From Candidatus Pseudobacter hemicellulosilyticus (GTDB taxonomy: Bacteria > Bacteroidota > Bacteroidia > Chitinophagales > Chitinophagaceae), in contig CP119311.1 of NCBI GenBank assembly GCA_029202545.1, forward strand, positions 2,232,001 through 2,296,000: a DNA stretch of 64,000 nt. Reading direction: 5' to 3'. Below, piece by piece: positions 42,865-52,443 of the stretch. A program made the position numbers and the translations under genes. Within the stretch, counting starts at the first letter, position 1; every line of letters begins with the position of its first letter. Under the pieces are notes generated by a model, which saw only the letters and a program-made list of their open reading frames with translations, was not told where the DNA came from and made no database searches.

Positions 42865-42927
42865 AAAGTAGATGACAAAATTTTTATTGTCAAAAATTTT
42901 GACAATAAAAATTTTGTCATCTACTTT
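42865..42927. repeat. Perfect 63-bp palindrome upstream of the ATPase pair
   Basis: Two perfectly complementary 31-bp arms surround a single A at 42896. The left arm begins AAAGTAGATGACAAAA and the right arm ends TTTTGTCATCTACTTT. The palindrome ends 20 bp before the ATG of the first ATPase. In RNA it would fold into a near-continuous hairpin, in DNA it could extrude a cruciform. It is AT-rich and has no T run, so it is not a standard terminator. It may be an operator for a repeat-binding regulator, a recombination or MITE-like remnant, or an RNA trigger. Confidence 0.95.
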
Positions 42928-42947
42928 TGAAGCACAATTGCTTGTTT

Positions 42948-44135
42948 ATGAAAAATACTGTAGGCCCTCCGGCAAGGGGGGATAATTTTTACCAGCGACA
43001 TACCGAAGTGGACCGTATCCGCAACCGGATCAGGGACCTGAACAATATTTATATTGCTGCGCCGAGGCGGATAGGGAAGACCTCACTACTTTTTCATTTA
43101 CTGGACAAGAAGGTTGACGATAATGTGTATGTCTATGTGGATACTGAAGCTATAGATAATGAGGCGGATTTTTTCAGGAAACTGGCCAAAGAAGTATTGA
43201 ACGCAGAGGAAATTAAAAACTCGGACCGGGTCAAAAAACTGCTGGAGAGTGGGAATAAATTTCTAAGAAAGATCAAGGGGCTTAGTATTATGGGAACGGG
43301 GATTGATTTTCAGGAATCAGGGTTGGAGACTAATCACAAAGAAAATTTTGAGAACCTTCTGGCTGGTTTGGAGTTTCATGGTGACTCAAAATTAGTATTG
43401 ATGATCGATGAGTTCCCTCAAACCATCCAGAATATCGCGGATGTCCATGGAGGAGATGCCAGGCCAGCAATTCGCTTTCTGCAGGCTAACAGAGAGATAA
43501 GACTTCATCCTGCCATACAATCAAAAGTTATTTTTATCTATACCGGTTCAATCGGGTTAAATCATACTGTTTCCCTGATTGGTGGCAGTGCGTTTATAAA
43601 TGATTTGAACGCTCTTGAAGTACAACCGCTGAATAGAACAGATGCATCTGAACTGCTGGTTGCTTTGCTGAATAGAAGAGGAGTGAAGATAGAAGGGGAG
43701 GTAATAGCATATATATTAAATATTATTGAGTGGCTGATTCCTTTCTATATTCAATTAATTGCACAGGAGGTATTGGAGGTGAGTATTAGAGGCGAGCAGA
43801 TTACTTGTCATACGGTGGATGCCTTCTTTTCCCGGATTGTAGAATCCAGGAATAACCATCACTTTGAAGACTATCACAAAAGGATCAGGAAGCACTTCAA
43901 GGATGACGAGCAAAGGTTTGCCCTGGAATTGTTAAACAGTATTGCGGAGCAGGATACACTACCACGTTCGGTGGCATTCGATCTGGCTATGAAATACAAC
44001 GTGGAAGAGAAATGTCGTTATATTATCGATTCCCTTATGCACGATGGATATATTAATAACAATGGTGCACCCAATATCTACCGGTTTAATTCTCCTATTC
44101 TGAGAATGTGGTGGCGTCGATTTATTTGTCAGTAA
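42948..44135 (+). CDS. P-loop ATPase (ATPase_2/STAND type), gene 1 of pair
   Basis: 395 residues from the ATG at 42948; a TTG-initiated extension begins inside the palindrome and is rejected. Walker A is APRRIGKTS at 38-46 and Walker B LVLMIDEF lies near residue 152; IYTGSIGLNHTV resembles a sensor region. A helical and winged-helix-like C-terminal part follows (PRSVAFDLAMKYN, then YIIDSLMHDGYI and the end LRMWWRRF). This matches archaeal-type ATPase_2/STAND NTPases. No effector domain is seen. The second ATPase follows after 3 bp, so the two are one unit. Base composition is clearly more AT-rich than in the flanks. Confidence 0.85.
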   Translation: MKNTVGPPARGDNFYQRHTEVDRIRNRIRDLNNIYIAAPRRIGKTSLLFHLLDKKVDDNVYVYVDTEAIDNEADFFRKLAKEVLNAEEIKNSDRVKKLLESGNKFLRKIKGLSIMGTGIDFQESGLETNHKENFENLLAGLEFHGDSKLVLMIDEFPQTIQNIADVHGGDARPAIRFLQANREIRLHPAIQSKVIFIYTGSIGLNHTVSLIGGSAFINDLNALEVQPLNRTDASELLVALLNRRGVKIEGEVIAYILNIIEWLIPFYIQLIAQEVLEVSIRGEQITCHTVDAFFSRIVESRNNHHFEDYHKRIRKHFKDDEQRFALELLNSIAEQDTLPRSVAFDLAMKYNVEEKCRYIIDSLMHDGYINNNGAPNIYRFNSPILRMWWRRFICQ

Positions 44136-44138
44136 CCC

Positions 44139-46100
44139 ATGAGTAACTTCATATACAACCCCGATAGAAAAGGTAAAAGGCAGCTGATTGCCGAATTTGT
44201 GGTCAGGACAGAAGTGCTGGAAGATATCATGCAGGATATCAATACCTCGGCCATGATTACACCTGAACAGCATTACTTGCTAATAGGGCAAAGGGGGCAA
44301 GGGAAAACAACTTTATTATACAGGATTAAATATGCTATAGAGGATTCCCTTGGAGTTAATTCCTGGCTGATACCCATAGTGCTTACTGAGGAGCAATACA
44401 ATATCAATGAACTGGTCAATCTTTGGGAAAGTGTAGCGGATTTACTGGAAGATTATCATGGTTTTACGGGTATTGTCGAAGAAATTAGAAAATATATGAC
44501 GCATCCTCAGTTTGAACTGAAATCTTATGATATAATTGAAAAATATCTTGATAAGCATGGCAAGAAGCTGGTATTATTGATTGATAATGTGGGGGCCTTA
44601 TTGGATAAGATCTCTGACCTTGAAGTAAGGCGTTTAAGAGAAGTGCTGCAGACAAAACCGCATATACGGTTGATTGCAGCTTCCCCTTTTTATTTCCAAG
44701 ATTTTGCTGACTATAAACAGCCATTTTTTGAGTTTTTTAAAGTGAAACGATTGATAGGCCTGAGCAGGGAAGAAACAACATTATTATTGCTTGAGCTGGG
44801 CAATGTGCATGGGCAACGAAAGGAAATAGAAGCCATTATCAGCAAGTGGCCCGGGCGGATAGAAACTTTAAGAATGCTTACAGGCGGTGCTCCAAGAACT
44901 ATTGCGTTGATGTTCGGTATTCTTATTAATCATGAGTATGAAAGCACAGTCCAGGACCTGGAACATGTATTGGATGCAGTTACTCCCTTTTATAAACATC
45001 GGATGGATGACTTGTCACCACAAAATCAAAAGATCGTAGATGCGGTGGCAAAGAACTGGGATGCCATTTCAGTCAAAGAACTCCGGGAAAAAACAAGGAT
45101 TGAAGGAAAGGTATTGTCTGCTCAACTGAGCTATCTCGAAAAGAACCAGGTAATTGAGAAAAGGCCTACGGAAACCAAGAATAACCTTTATTTATTGAGA
45201 GAACGGTTCTGGAATATTTGGTATTTAATGCGATACGGCAGGCGTAATGATAAGCAGCAGGTTGTCTGGCTGATAAGATTTATGGAAGCCTGGTTTAGCA
45301 AAAAAGAACTTGAGGAGAAAATAGGTGAATTTTCAAAAAAAATAAAGGAAGATAAACTATCAGATAAGTCTATAGAATATTTTAGCATGGTTTTTACGTC
45401 CATATCTAAAATTTCACTTGAATTAAGAGTCAAGTTACATGACCAATTACCTGAATCTATAGCAAACACAATAGAGATCGAGACTGCTGATTTGCTGAAA
45501 GGAGCAAGGCAAATGATCAAAAAGGAAAAAATTGATCAAGGTTTGGATTTACTGTTTAGAATAGGGTATCCTAATGAAGATACGCGAATTAAAATTTTTG
45601 AGATAATCTGTTTAATTCCTGAAAGGGCTGTCATAGATTTTGCCGAAAAGAATTCGAGTGATAAAAAAATCACTTGTTGTAGTGTGTTGATACTTTTCTA
45701 TTCTTTTTTTAATAGCATGATGGATATAATCGATTATTTTAATGATTTGTCTATCGAGGAGATGCAGAAGGCTACTAAAATAATAGAAGAGTCTTTACTG
45801 AATATTCAAAAAGATATCGTTAATGGAAGAATTTATAGTGAGATCGAATATCTTCTGATGGATATTATTTTTACAAAATTGATTTCTTTCCATAAAGTAG
45901 ATATAGTTCAACGATTTTTTATTAGCTCACAAGGCGAAGAACTAAAGAAACGTATGGAAATTAGCTATATTTTAGCCAACTTTTTTGCCAATAACCAGGA
46001 CGAAACCCTGCTGCTCCGCCTTCCGGATGAGAAAAAACAGATTATATTGCAAAAAATATCGGAGATCCGGGAGTTGATCGAAAACACTAAAAAACAGTAG
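44139..46100 (+). CDS. P-loop ATPase with helical C-terminal region, gene 2 of pair
   Basis: 653 residues. Walker A GQRGQGKTT at 50-58 and Walker B LVLLIDNV near 147-154 define the NTPase; RLIAASPFYF is a sensor-like strand. A winged-helix follows (SVKELREKTRIEGKVLSAQL, YLEKNQVIEKRPTE), then FWNIWYLMRYGRR and a 270-residue, Lys/Ile/Glu-rich helical tail without recognised effector. The layout is that of STAND proteins, which often act as sensors in defence. The middle is strongly AT-rich; the last 110 bp return to local composition. fabI starts 5 bp after the stop. Confidence 0.82.
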   Translation: MSNFIYNPDRKGKRQLIAEFVVRTEVLEDIMQDINTSAMITPEQHYLLIGQRGQGKTTLLYRIKYAIEDSLGVNSWLIPIVLTEEQYNINELVNLWESVADLLEDYHGFTGIVEEIRKYMTHPQFELKSYDIIEKYLDKHGKKLVLLIDNVGALLDKISDLEVRRLREVLQTKPHIRLIAASPFYFQDFADYKQPFFEFFKVKRLIGLSREETTLLLLELGNVHGQRKEIEAIISKWPGRIETLRMLTGGAPRTIALMFGILINHEYESTVQDLEHVLDAVTPFYKHRMDDLSPQNQKIVDAVAKNWDAISVKELREKTRIEGKVLSAQLSYLEKNQVIEKRPTETKNNLYLLRERFWNIWYLMRYGRRNDKQQVVWLIRFMEAWFSKKELEEKIGEFSKKIKEDKLSDKSIEYFSMVFTSISKISLELRVKLHDQLPESIANTIEIETADLLKGARQMIKKEKIDQGLDLLFRIGYPNEDTRIKIFEIICLIPERAVIDFAEKNSSDKKITCCSVLILFYSFFNSMMDIIDYFNDLSIEEMQKATKIIEESLLNIQKDIVNGRIYSEIEYLLMDIIFTKLISFHKVDIVQRFFISSQGEELKKRMEISYILANFFANNQDETLLLRLPDEKKQIILQKISEIRELIENTKKQ

Positions 46101-46105
46101 TTATT

Positions 46106-46918
46106 ATGTCATACAACTTACTCAAAGGAAAGAAAGGGATCATTTTTGGTGCTCTTGACGAAAAATCCATTGCCTGGAGAACAGCCCTGCGTGCGCATGA
46201 AGAAGGCGCCCAGCTGGTACTGACCAATGCCCCCGTAGCTATGCGGATGGGTGAGATCAACAAACTGGCGGAAGCCACCGGCGCCCCGGTGATCCCGGCC
46301 GATGTGACCAATATGGACGATCTCAAAAAACTCTTTGAAGAAGCCGTTAAGCATTTTGGTGGCGGCATTGATTTTATCCTGCATTCCGTTGCCATGGGCA
46401 TGAACGTGCGCAAAGGCAAACACTATACTGAGCTGGACTATGGCTGGAACCAGAAAACACTGGACATTTCCTCCATGTCCCTGCACCGCGTCCTGCGCAC
46501 CGCCTGGGACCTGGACGCCCTGAATGAAGGCGCCAGCGTACTGGCCCTGACCTATATAGCTGCCCAGCGCGTATTCCCCGACTATAACGAAATGGCCGAT
46601 GCCAAAGCCCTGCTGGAAAGCGTTACCCGCAGCTTCGGTTATCACTATGGTGTGCGTAAGAAAGTAAGGGTGAATACGGTTTCCCAGTCGCCCGTAAGGA
46701 CCACTGCCGGCAGTGGTGTAAAAGGCTTTGACGGCTTTATCAATTATGCAGAGAAAATGAGCCCGCTGGGGAATGCTACGGCCGATGATTGCGCCAACTA
46801 CTGCGTGTCCCTGTTCAGCGACCTGACCAAAATGGTGACCATGCAGAACCTCTTCCATGATGGCGGTTTCTCCTTCACCGGTGTAACTACCGCTGTTATT
46901 GAGCAGATGGAGAAATAA
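46106..46918 (+). CDS. fabI: Enoyl-[ACP] reductase FabI
   Basis: 270 residues; NADH-dependent last step of fatty-acid elongation. The N-terminal GKKGIIFGALDEKSIAW is the FabI nucleotide-binding region, and the catalytic Tyr-x6-Lys is YNEMADAK. SQSPVRTTAGSGVKGF is the substrate-loop region. It starts 5 bp after the second ATPase, so either a promoter lies within that gene's 3' end or fabI is read from the ATPase transcript. Terminator at 46999-47033. Confidence 0.96.
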   Translation: MSYNLLKGKKGIIFGALDEKSIAWRTALRAHEEGAQLVLTNAPVAMRMGEINKLAEATGAPVIPADVTNMDDLKKLFEEAVKHFGGGIDFILHSVAMGMNVRKGKHYTELDYGWNQKTLDISSMSLHRVLRTAWDLDALNEGASVLALTYIAAQRVFPDYNEMADAKALLESVTRSFGYHYGVRKKVRVNTVSQSPVRTTAGSGVKGFDGFINYAEKMSPLGNATADDCANYCVSLFSDLTKMVTMQNLFHDGGFSFTGVTTAVIEQMEK

Positions 46919-46998
46919 CTCCGCAGGAAAGAACAGTGATCGCCTGTGCCGGCAGCAGCTGGCCCTGCAAAGTAAGCAGGCGGTTCTCACAAAATATA

Positions 46999-47033
46999 AA
47001 AAAGCGTCCCGCTGATCAGCAGGGACGCTTTTT
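46999..47033. terminator. Bidirectional terminator between fabI and the DUF2795 gene
   Basis: AAAAAGCGTCCC pairs with GGGACGCTTTTT (12 bp perfect) around an 11-nt loop. It serves fabI on the plus strand and, being symmetric, the DUF2795 gene on the minus strand. Confidence 0.85.
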
Positions 47034-47069
47034 GTTAATGAGTTCTTTTCAGGGCGTGTAGTGCGAAAA

Positions 47070-47291
47070 TTAGTATTCGTCTTCATTAAAGAAGAAGTCA
47101 TCCTGGCTGGGATAATCAGGCCAGATGTCTTCGATGCCTTCATAGATCTCTCCTTCATCCTCCAGTTCCTGGAGATTCTCTACTACCTCGATTGGCGCAC
47201 CGCTTCGGATAGCGTAGTCAATCAGCTCGTCCTTCGTAGCCGGCCATGGAGCATCTTCCAGGTAAGAGGCTAATTCAAGTGTCCAAAACAT
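47070..47291 (-). CDS. DUF2795 domain protein
   Basis: 73 residues, very acidic (ends DIWPDYPSQDDFFFNEDEY). LELASYLEDAPWPATKDELIDYAIRSGAP is the DUF2795 core, found in small conserved proteins of Bacteroidota and others. Function unknown. It is a single gene, divergent from the LolD-like ATPase gene. Confidence 0.85.
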   Translation of the reverse strand: MFWTLELASYLEDAPWPATKDELIDYAIRSGAPIEVVENLQELEDEGEIYEGIEDIWPDYPSQDDFFFNEDEY

Positions 47292-47354
47292 GTGTTGCCT
47301 GTTTTAAATTTTTGTCCGGGAATATAGATAATTATCGACCAAAAAATCGTTCAA

Positions 47355-47385
47355 TTTTCCGCAAAAGTAACTTTAATGCGGAAAA
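47355..47385. repeat. Inverted repeat in a divergent promoter region
   Basis: TTTTCCGCA (47355-47363) and TGCGGAAAA (47377-47385) are perfect 9-bp arms; inside them AAAG-TAA-CTTT pairs further with a 2-nt bulge. It sits between the divergent DUF2795 and LolD-like genes and may be an operator or a leader hairpin of the DUF2795 gene. Confidence 0.6.
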
Positions 47386-47508
47386 AACCAAATCTATCTT
47401 TTGACCGGATGAAAGAACATTTTCACAAAATTGGCCCGGGTCCCTCCCCGGTATGCGGGAAGCCGGCTGTTTGTAGTATCTTGACGCCTGATTTCTAATT
47501 TATTTTGC

Positions 47509-48155
<647 letters not shown>

Positions 48156-48159
<4 letters not shown>

Positions 48160-48791
48160 AACAGTCCGTACAGCTGGCTGTCGATCCTGTTGATGATCTC
48201 ACCCAGGTGTTCTTCGTTGTCGGGGAATTTGTTCTTGTCGATATCGATCACCAGGAGGGGGCCTTCCTTATAGCCATCGATCCATTTATTGTAGAAATCA
48301 TTGAGGCGTTTCAGGTAGTCCAGGCGGATATTCTCTTCATACTCACGGCCGCGTTTCTGGATCTGCGCTACCAGCGTGGGCACGGAGCCTTTGAGGTAGA
48401 TCAGCAGGTCCGGGGGCTGTACCATGGACTTCAGGGTCTCGAAGAACAGGAAGTAGTTATCGAAATCCCTTTTGCTCATCAGACCCATTTCATGCAGGTT
48501 GGGCGCAAAAATATAGGCATCCTCATAGATAGTGCGGTCCTGGATCACGGTTTCGGTACCGCGATGGATATCCAGCAGCTGGTTGAGCCTGCCATTGAGG
48601 AAGTAGATCTGCAGGTTAAAGCTCCAGCGGGGCATATCCTCGTAGAAGTCCAGCAGGTAGGGATTGTGGTCCACATCCTCAAACTGTGGGATCCAGCGGT
48701 AATGCTTGCTGAGTAATTCGGTCAGGGTGGTTTTGCCGGCGCCGATATTGCCTGCGATCGCTATATGTTTCGGTTTCTTGCTTTTTGCCAT
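48156..48791 (-). CDS. Deoxynucleoside kinase
   Basis: 211 residues, phosphorylates deoxynucleosides for salvage. The P-loop is GNIGAGKTT near residue 13; QDRTIYEDAYIF is the DRS-type catalytic/base-contact stretch; the lid is likely RGREYEENIRLDYL. No signal. trpS lies upstream (28-bp gap) on the same strand. Confidence 0.93.
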
Positions 48792-48819
48792 GGGTTGATT
48801 GATTCTGATGGGTCTTCTA

Positions 48820-49830
48820 TTAATAATAATTAAGGCCCATCACGTCCTTCACCAGGGCCATAGTGGCCTGGGCGCTGGCGCGGGCTTTGGCGGCACCTTG
48901 CTCCATTATTTCCTTCAGGTATTGCTCGTCTGTCCGTATGGCTTCAGCCTTTTCACGGATAGGCGCAATGAAACGCACCATATCTTCAGCCAGTTGCTTT
49001 TTCAGGTCGCCATAACGGATATTGGCATTGTTATAATCGGTCTCAAACTTGTCAATGACGGCGGGCTCACAGACCAGTTTCATCAGACCGAAGATATTCT
49101 CAATATAATCCGGTTTGGGGGTATTGGGCGCCTCGGGACCGCTGTCGGTCTTGGCTTTCATCACCTTTTTACGGATCAGTTCATCATCATCAGAGAGGTA
49201 GAGGGTAGCATACTGGTTCTCACTCTTGCTCATTTTGCCGGCCCCGTCCAGGCTGGGAACTTTCACCAGCTCTTCGCCGTAGTTGAAGGCTTTGGGCTCG
49301 GGGAACACTTCACCATAACGGTGATTGAAACGGTTGGCGAAGTTGCGGGACATTTCCAGGTGCTGTTCCTGGTCTTTGCCTACAGGCACCAGCTCAGCGC
49401 GGTGCAGGAGGATATCAGCAGCCTGCAGGACAGGGTAGGTTAGCAGACCGGCATTCACGTTGTCCGGCTGCAGCCTTACTTTATCCTTGAAGGTGGTGGT
49501 CTTTTCCAGTTCTCCCTTATAGGCCAGCATGTTGAGGAAAAGATAGAGTTCAGATGTTTCCGGCACATGGCTCTGGCAGAAAAAAGCCGCCTTTTTGGGA
49601 TCCAGCCCGCTGGCGATATTCTCAGCTATCACCCGGCTCACATTGTTCTTCAGCTCCCGGGTATCAGGATGAGTGGTGAGGGCGTGCAGGTCGGCCACCA
49701 TAAAATAACAGGTAAAATCCGCCTGCATCCGGACATAATTCCGGACGGCGCCAAAGTAATTACCCAGGTGCAGAAAGCCCGTGGGACGTATACCGCTCAT
49801 GACGATCGGCTGCTGAGAGTGCTTTTCCAT
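48820..49830 (-). CDS. trpS: Tryptophanyl-tRNA synthetase
   Basis: 336 residues of a class I synthetase. The HIGH-like motif is TGFLHLGNYFGA near residues 12-23 and the KMSKS motif is GKMSKSENQ near 197. Length is standard. It precedes the deoxynucleoside kinase gene and is divergent from gatC. Confidence 0.96.
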   Translation of the reverse strand: MEKHSQQPIVMSGIRPTGFLHLGNYFGAVRNYVRMQADFTCYFMVADLHALTTHPDTRELKNNVSRVIAENIASGLDPKKAAFFCQSHVPETSELYLFLNMLAYKGELEKTTTFKDKVRLQPDNVNAGLLTYPVLQAADILLHRAELVPVGKDQEQHLEMSRNFANRFNHRYGEVFPEPKAFNYGEELVKVPSLDGAGKMSKSENQYATLYLSDDDELIRKKVMKAKTDSGPEAPNTPKPDYIENIFGLMKLVCEPAVIDKFETDYNNANIRYGDLKKQLAEDMVRFIAPIREKAEAIRTDEQYLKEIMEQGAAKARASAQATMALVKDVMGLNYY

Positions 49831-49924
49831 AAGGAGGGCGAAGATAAGAATAGTTCCCGATCCTGTATGCTGAATTTAACCCCGCTTTTGTGTCGAAAGG
49901 CAGGGAAATAAAGGGGCAAAAACC

Positions 49925-49932
49925 TATTTTTG
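49925..49932 (+). promoter_or_regulatory. -7 box of gatC
   Basis: TATTTTTG is a perfect TAnnTTTG match; the ATG at 49939 is 6 bp away, leaving a nearly leaderless transcript. No clear -33 element. Confidence 0.45.
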
Positions 49933-49938
49933 TTAGGT

Positions 49939-50238
49939 ATGGAGCTAAATGACGCATTTGTTGAAAACCTGGCCAACCTGGCACGTCTGCAGTTCAGCAA
50001 CGAGGAAAAAGGCATTATCCGGACTGATCTGCAGCGGATGATCCGGTTTGTGGACAAACTGAATGAGCTGAATACGGAAGGAGTGGCCCCCCTGCTGCAC
50101 ATGACCGACCGCGTGGATGTATTGCGGGAAGATGCTGTACAGGGTTCCGTATCCCGTGCTGAAGGATTAAAAAATGCACCGGACACCGATGGCGTATTCT
50201 TCCGGGTACCCAAGGTGATCAAGAAATCCGGGAACTGA
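49939..50238 (+). CDS. gatC: Asp/Glu-tRNA amidotransferase subunit GatC
   Basis: 99 residues from the ATG at 49939; the open frame begins at a TTG inside the promoter box and is rejected. FVENLANLARLQFSNEEKG and DLQRMIRFVDKLNELNTEGV are the GatC family core, and MTDRVDVLREDAV is the conserved wrapping segment. GatA and GatB are elsewhere. An ABC ATPase gene follows after 24 bp. Confidence 0.93.
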   Translation: MELNDAFVENLANLARLQFSNEEKGIIRTDLQRMIRFVDKLNELNTEGVAPLLHMTDRVDVLREDAVQGSVSRAEGLKNAPDTDGVFFRVPKVIKKSGN

Positions 50239-50262
50239 GTTTTGTATCATTGAATCTATTCT

Positions 50263-50967
50263 ATGCAGTCGATCATTCACTTGGAACAAATCCGCAAGAG
50301 CTATTTCATGGGCAAGAACGAGTTGAGTGTCCTGAAAGGCATTGACCTGAATATTCTGAAAAATGAATATGTGGCACTGATGGGGCCTTCCGGCTCCGGC
50401 AAAAGCACCCTCATGAATATCCTGGGCTGCCTGGATTCCCCCACGGCTGGCCGTTATATCCTGAATGGTCAGGATGTGAGCAAGATGGCGGATGATGCGC
50501 TGGCCGATGTCCGTAATAAGGAGATCGGGTTCGTATTCCAGCAGTTCAATCTGCTGCCCCGGCTGACAGCCCTGGAGAATGTAGCCCTGCCCCTGGTCTA
50601 TGCCGGCCTGTCTAAGAAACAGCGTACGGAGGTGGCGGTGGATGTGATCCAGAAAGTGGGGCTGGAAGAACGGATGCACCACAAGCCCAATGAGCTGTCT
50701 GGTGGTCAGTGCCAGCGGGTGGCTATTGCCCGGGCCCTGGTCAATAAACCTTCCCTGATCCTGGCAGATGAGCCCACCGGTAACCTGGATTCCAAGACCT
50801 CGGTGGAGATCATGGATATTTTCTCAGCCATCCAGGAAGCCGGTAATACCGTGGTACTGGTTACCCACGAAGAGGACATTGCCAACTATGCCAAACGCAT
50901 AGTCCGTCTGCGGGACGGCCTGATAGAAAGTGATAAACAACAGAGCGGCCGTAGGGCGCACGTTTGA
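50263..50967 (+). CDS. MacB/LolD-type ABC transporter ATPase
   Basis: 234 residues. GPSGSGKST, FQQFNLLPRLTALENV, LSGGQCQRVAIARAL (with Cys where Gln/Glu is more usual), ADEPTGNLD and VTHEEDI are all present. It belongs to the same subfamily as the ATPase at 47509 but is not a close copy. No permease is adjacent. Confidence 0.92.
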   Translation: MQSIIHLEQIRKSYFMGKNELSVLKGIDLNILKNEYVALMGPSGSGKSTLMNILGCLDSPTAGRYILNGQDVSKMADDALADVRNKEIGFVFQQFNLLPRLTALENVALPLVYAGLSKKQRTEVAVDVIQKVGLEERMHHKPNELSGGQCQRVAIARALVNKPSLILADEPTGNLDSKTSVEIMDIFSAIQEAGNTVVLVTHEEDIANYAKRIVRLRDGLIESDKQQSGRRAHV

Positions 50968-51093
50968 TAAGCCTGCTGTGCTGTATCCGTACAAGCCAGC
51001 TCCCAGGTTGTTAACCCTGTCCAGCTTCGATCCAAAAAATTGTATTTGCCGGCCTTGTCCGGCATTTTTGCACTTACTAATACTGTCTCCGCT

Positions 51094-51654
51094 ATGGCTA
51101 TGAAGATCTATACCAAGACTGGTGATAAAGGGAAGACCTCCCTGATCGGGGGCACCAAAGTGCCTAAGTCGGACCTGCGCATTGAATCCTATGGCACAGT
51201 GGACGAGCTGAATTCCTACCTCGGGCTTTGCCGCGATCTGCTGTCCCAGGATGATCAGGGACGAACCATATTACAGGCTGTACAGGACCGCCTGTTCGTA
51301 GTAGGGGCTGCCCTTGCCTGCGACCCGGAAAAAGAGCCCAAAATGAAGATCCCTGACCTGAAAGAGGAGGATGTGACCTTGTTGGAAAAGGAAATAGACC
51401 GGATGAATGAAACGGTGCCGCCCATGAAATTCTTTATCCTGCCCGGCGGTGCCCCGGTGGTATCCCAGCTGCATATAGCGCGTTGTGTATGCCGGCGGGC
51501 GGAGCGTTGCTGCGTACGGCTGGAAAATGAAAGCCAGGAAGTGGAACCTGTTATCCTGCAATACCTCAACCGGCTGAGTGATTATTTATTTGTGCTGGCC
51601 CGGTATGCCGGCCACCAGTTAGGGATAGCCGAAATCCCCTGGAAGTCCAGGTGA
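51094..51654 (+). CDS. PduO-type cob(I)alamin adenosyltransferase
   Basis: About 186 residues from the ATG at 51094 (another ATG at 51100); the frame extends to 51040 without conserved residues. KIYTKTGDKGKTSLIGG is the ATP-binding motif, and RIESYGTVDELNSYLG and the ARCVCRRAERCCVRL helix are family hallmarks. It makes adenosylcobalamin for B12-dependent enzymes. Confidence 0.93.
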   Translation: MAMKIYTKTGDKGKTSLIGGTKVPKSDLRIESYGTVDELNSYLGLCRDLLSQDDQGRTILQAVQDRLFVVGAALACDPEKEPKMKIPDLKEEDVTLLEKEIDRMNETVPPMKFFILPGGAPVVSQLHIARCVCRRAERCCVRLENESQEVEPVILQYLNRLSDYLFVLARYAGHQLGIAEIPWKSR

Positions 51655-51669
51655 TCCCGGCCATAACTA

Positions 51670-52221
51670 TTATTTTTTGAATACTCTCTTTTTCTCTCCT
51701 TTATAATCACTGTATTTCTCCATGGCTTTCAGTTCGGCTGCAATTTTAGCCGCCCATTTTGCCTGCTGTTCTGCGTTGCGGGAAAAATCAGTTTCCTGGT
51801 CGTAGGCCCGCTGCATAGCATGGTGCTCCACTTTTATTTTGTCCTGCAATGCATTTACCTGATCGGTCACGGAGTTGTCTTTGATCTTTTCACCCTGCAG
51901 GGCCTTGTTCAGTTTCCGGGCATGTAATTCTGTAATATCAAAATGCCCCTGTTCGTGGGCCAGTACTGCCTCGGATTTAGTTTTTACCCATGACCTGTCT
52001 GTGTTGAACTGGCAACGGATGCGGAAGGCCATCTCTAAGCTGGTAAAAGCATAGTCCAGGTTAATAGTGCTGTTGGTGAGTGCTGCATTGGGTAAGTTAG
52101 GATCGGGCCTTCCTTTAAAATCGTCCCAGGTAAGTTTCCTGGTAGCGCTCCAATCGATGGCGGTTTCATTCTCCAGTACGGGCAGCGTAGCTACTAAAAG
52201 AGTAAGGAACAGTTTGATCAT
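51670..52221 (-). CDS. DUF922 secreted putative zinc protease
   Basis: 183 residues. A short signal peptide is likely (first 14 residues). LTWDDFKGRPDP opens the DUF922 domain, and AHEQGHFDITELHARKL has the HExxH site (His89, Glu90, His93). The tail is charged and helical. Proteolytic activity is predicted for the family, not demonstrated here. Single gene. Confidence 0.85.
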   Translation of the reverse strand: MIKLFLTLLVATLPVLENETAIDWSATRKLTWDDFKGRPDPNLPNAALTNSTINLDYAFTSLEMAFRIRCQFNTDRSWVKTKSEAVLAHEQGHFDITELHARKLNKALQGEKIKDNSVTDQVNALQDKIKVEHHAMQRAYDQETDFSRNAEQQAKWAAKIAAELKAMEKYSDYKGEKKRVFKK

Positions 52222-52308
52222 GCGATAAAGTTGAGTGATGACAGTGCGTTGACTGCAATGTAACGATTGGGGCAGTCAGGAAGTTACAACAGGTTGATAA
52301 AGTGATGC

Positions 52309-52346
52309 AAAAAAAAGAGAGTGTATCCGGTCATCGATACACTCTC
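52309..52346 (-). terminator. Rho-independent terminator of pckA
   Basis: GAGAGTGTATC and GATACACTCTC (perfect 11 bp) enclose an 8-nt loop at 52317-52346, with eight T following on the minus strand. It lies about 100 bp after the pckA stop. Confidence 0.88.
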
Positions 52347-52443
52347 CAGGCAAGTTGGCAAATCGTTAAGAGGCCAGGGCTGCGAATTAAAAATTGACGT
52401 CTAATTTCACTCAAAAAATTGGAATTACACGCAATTGCAGTCA

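Noticed and set aside
51258..51270. TGGTTCGTCCC core (reverse) inside the cobalamin adenosyltransferase gene
   Set aside because: Explained by the coding sequence (DQGRT); not counted as a member of the dispersed repeat.
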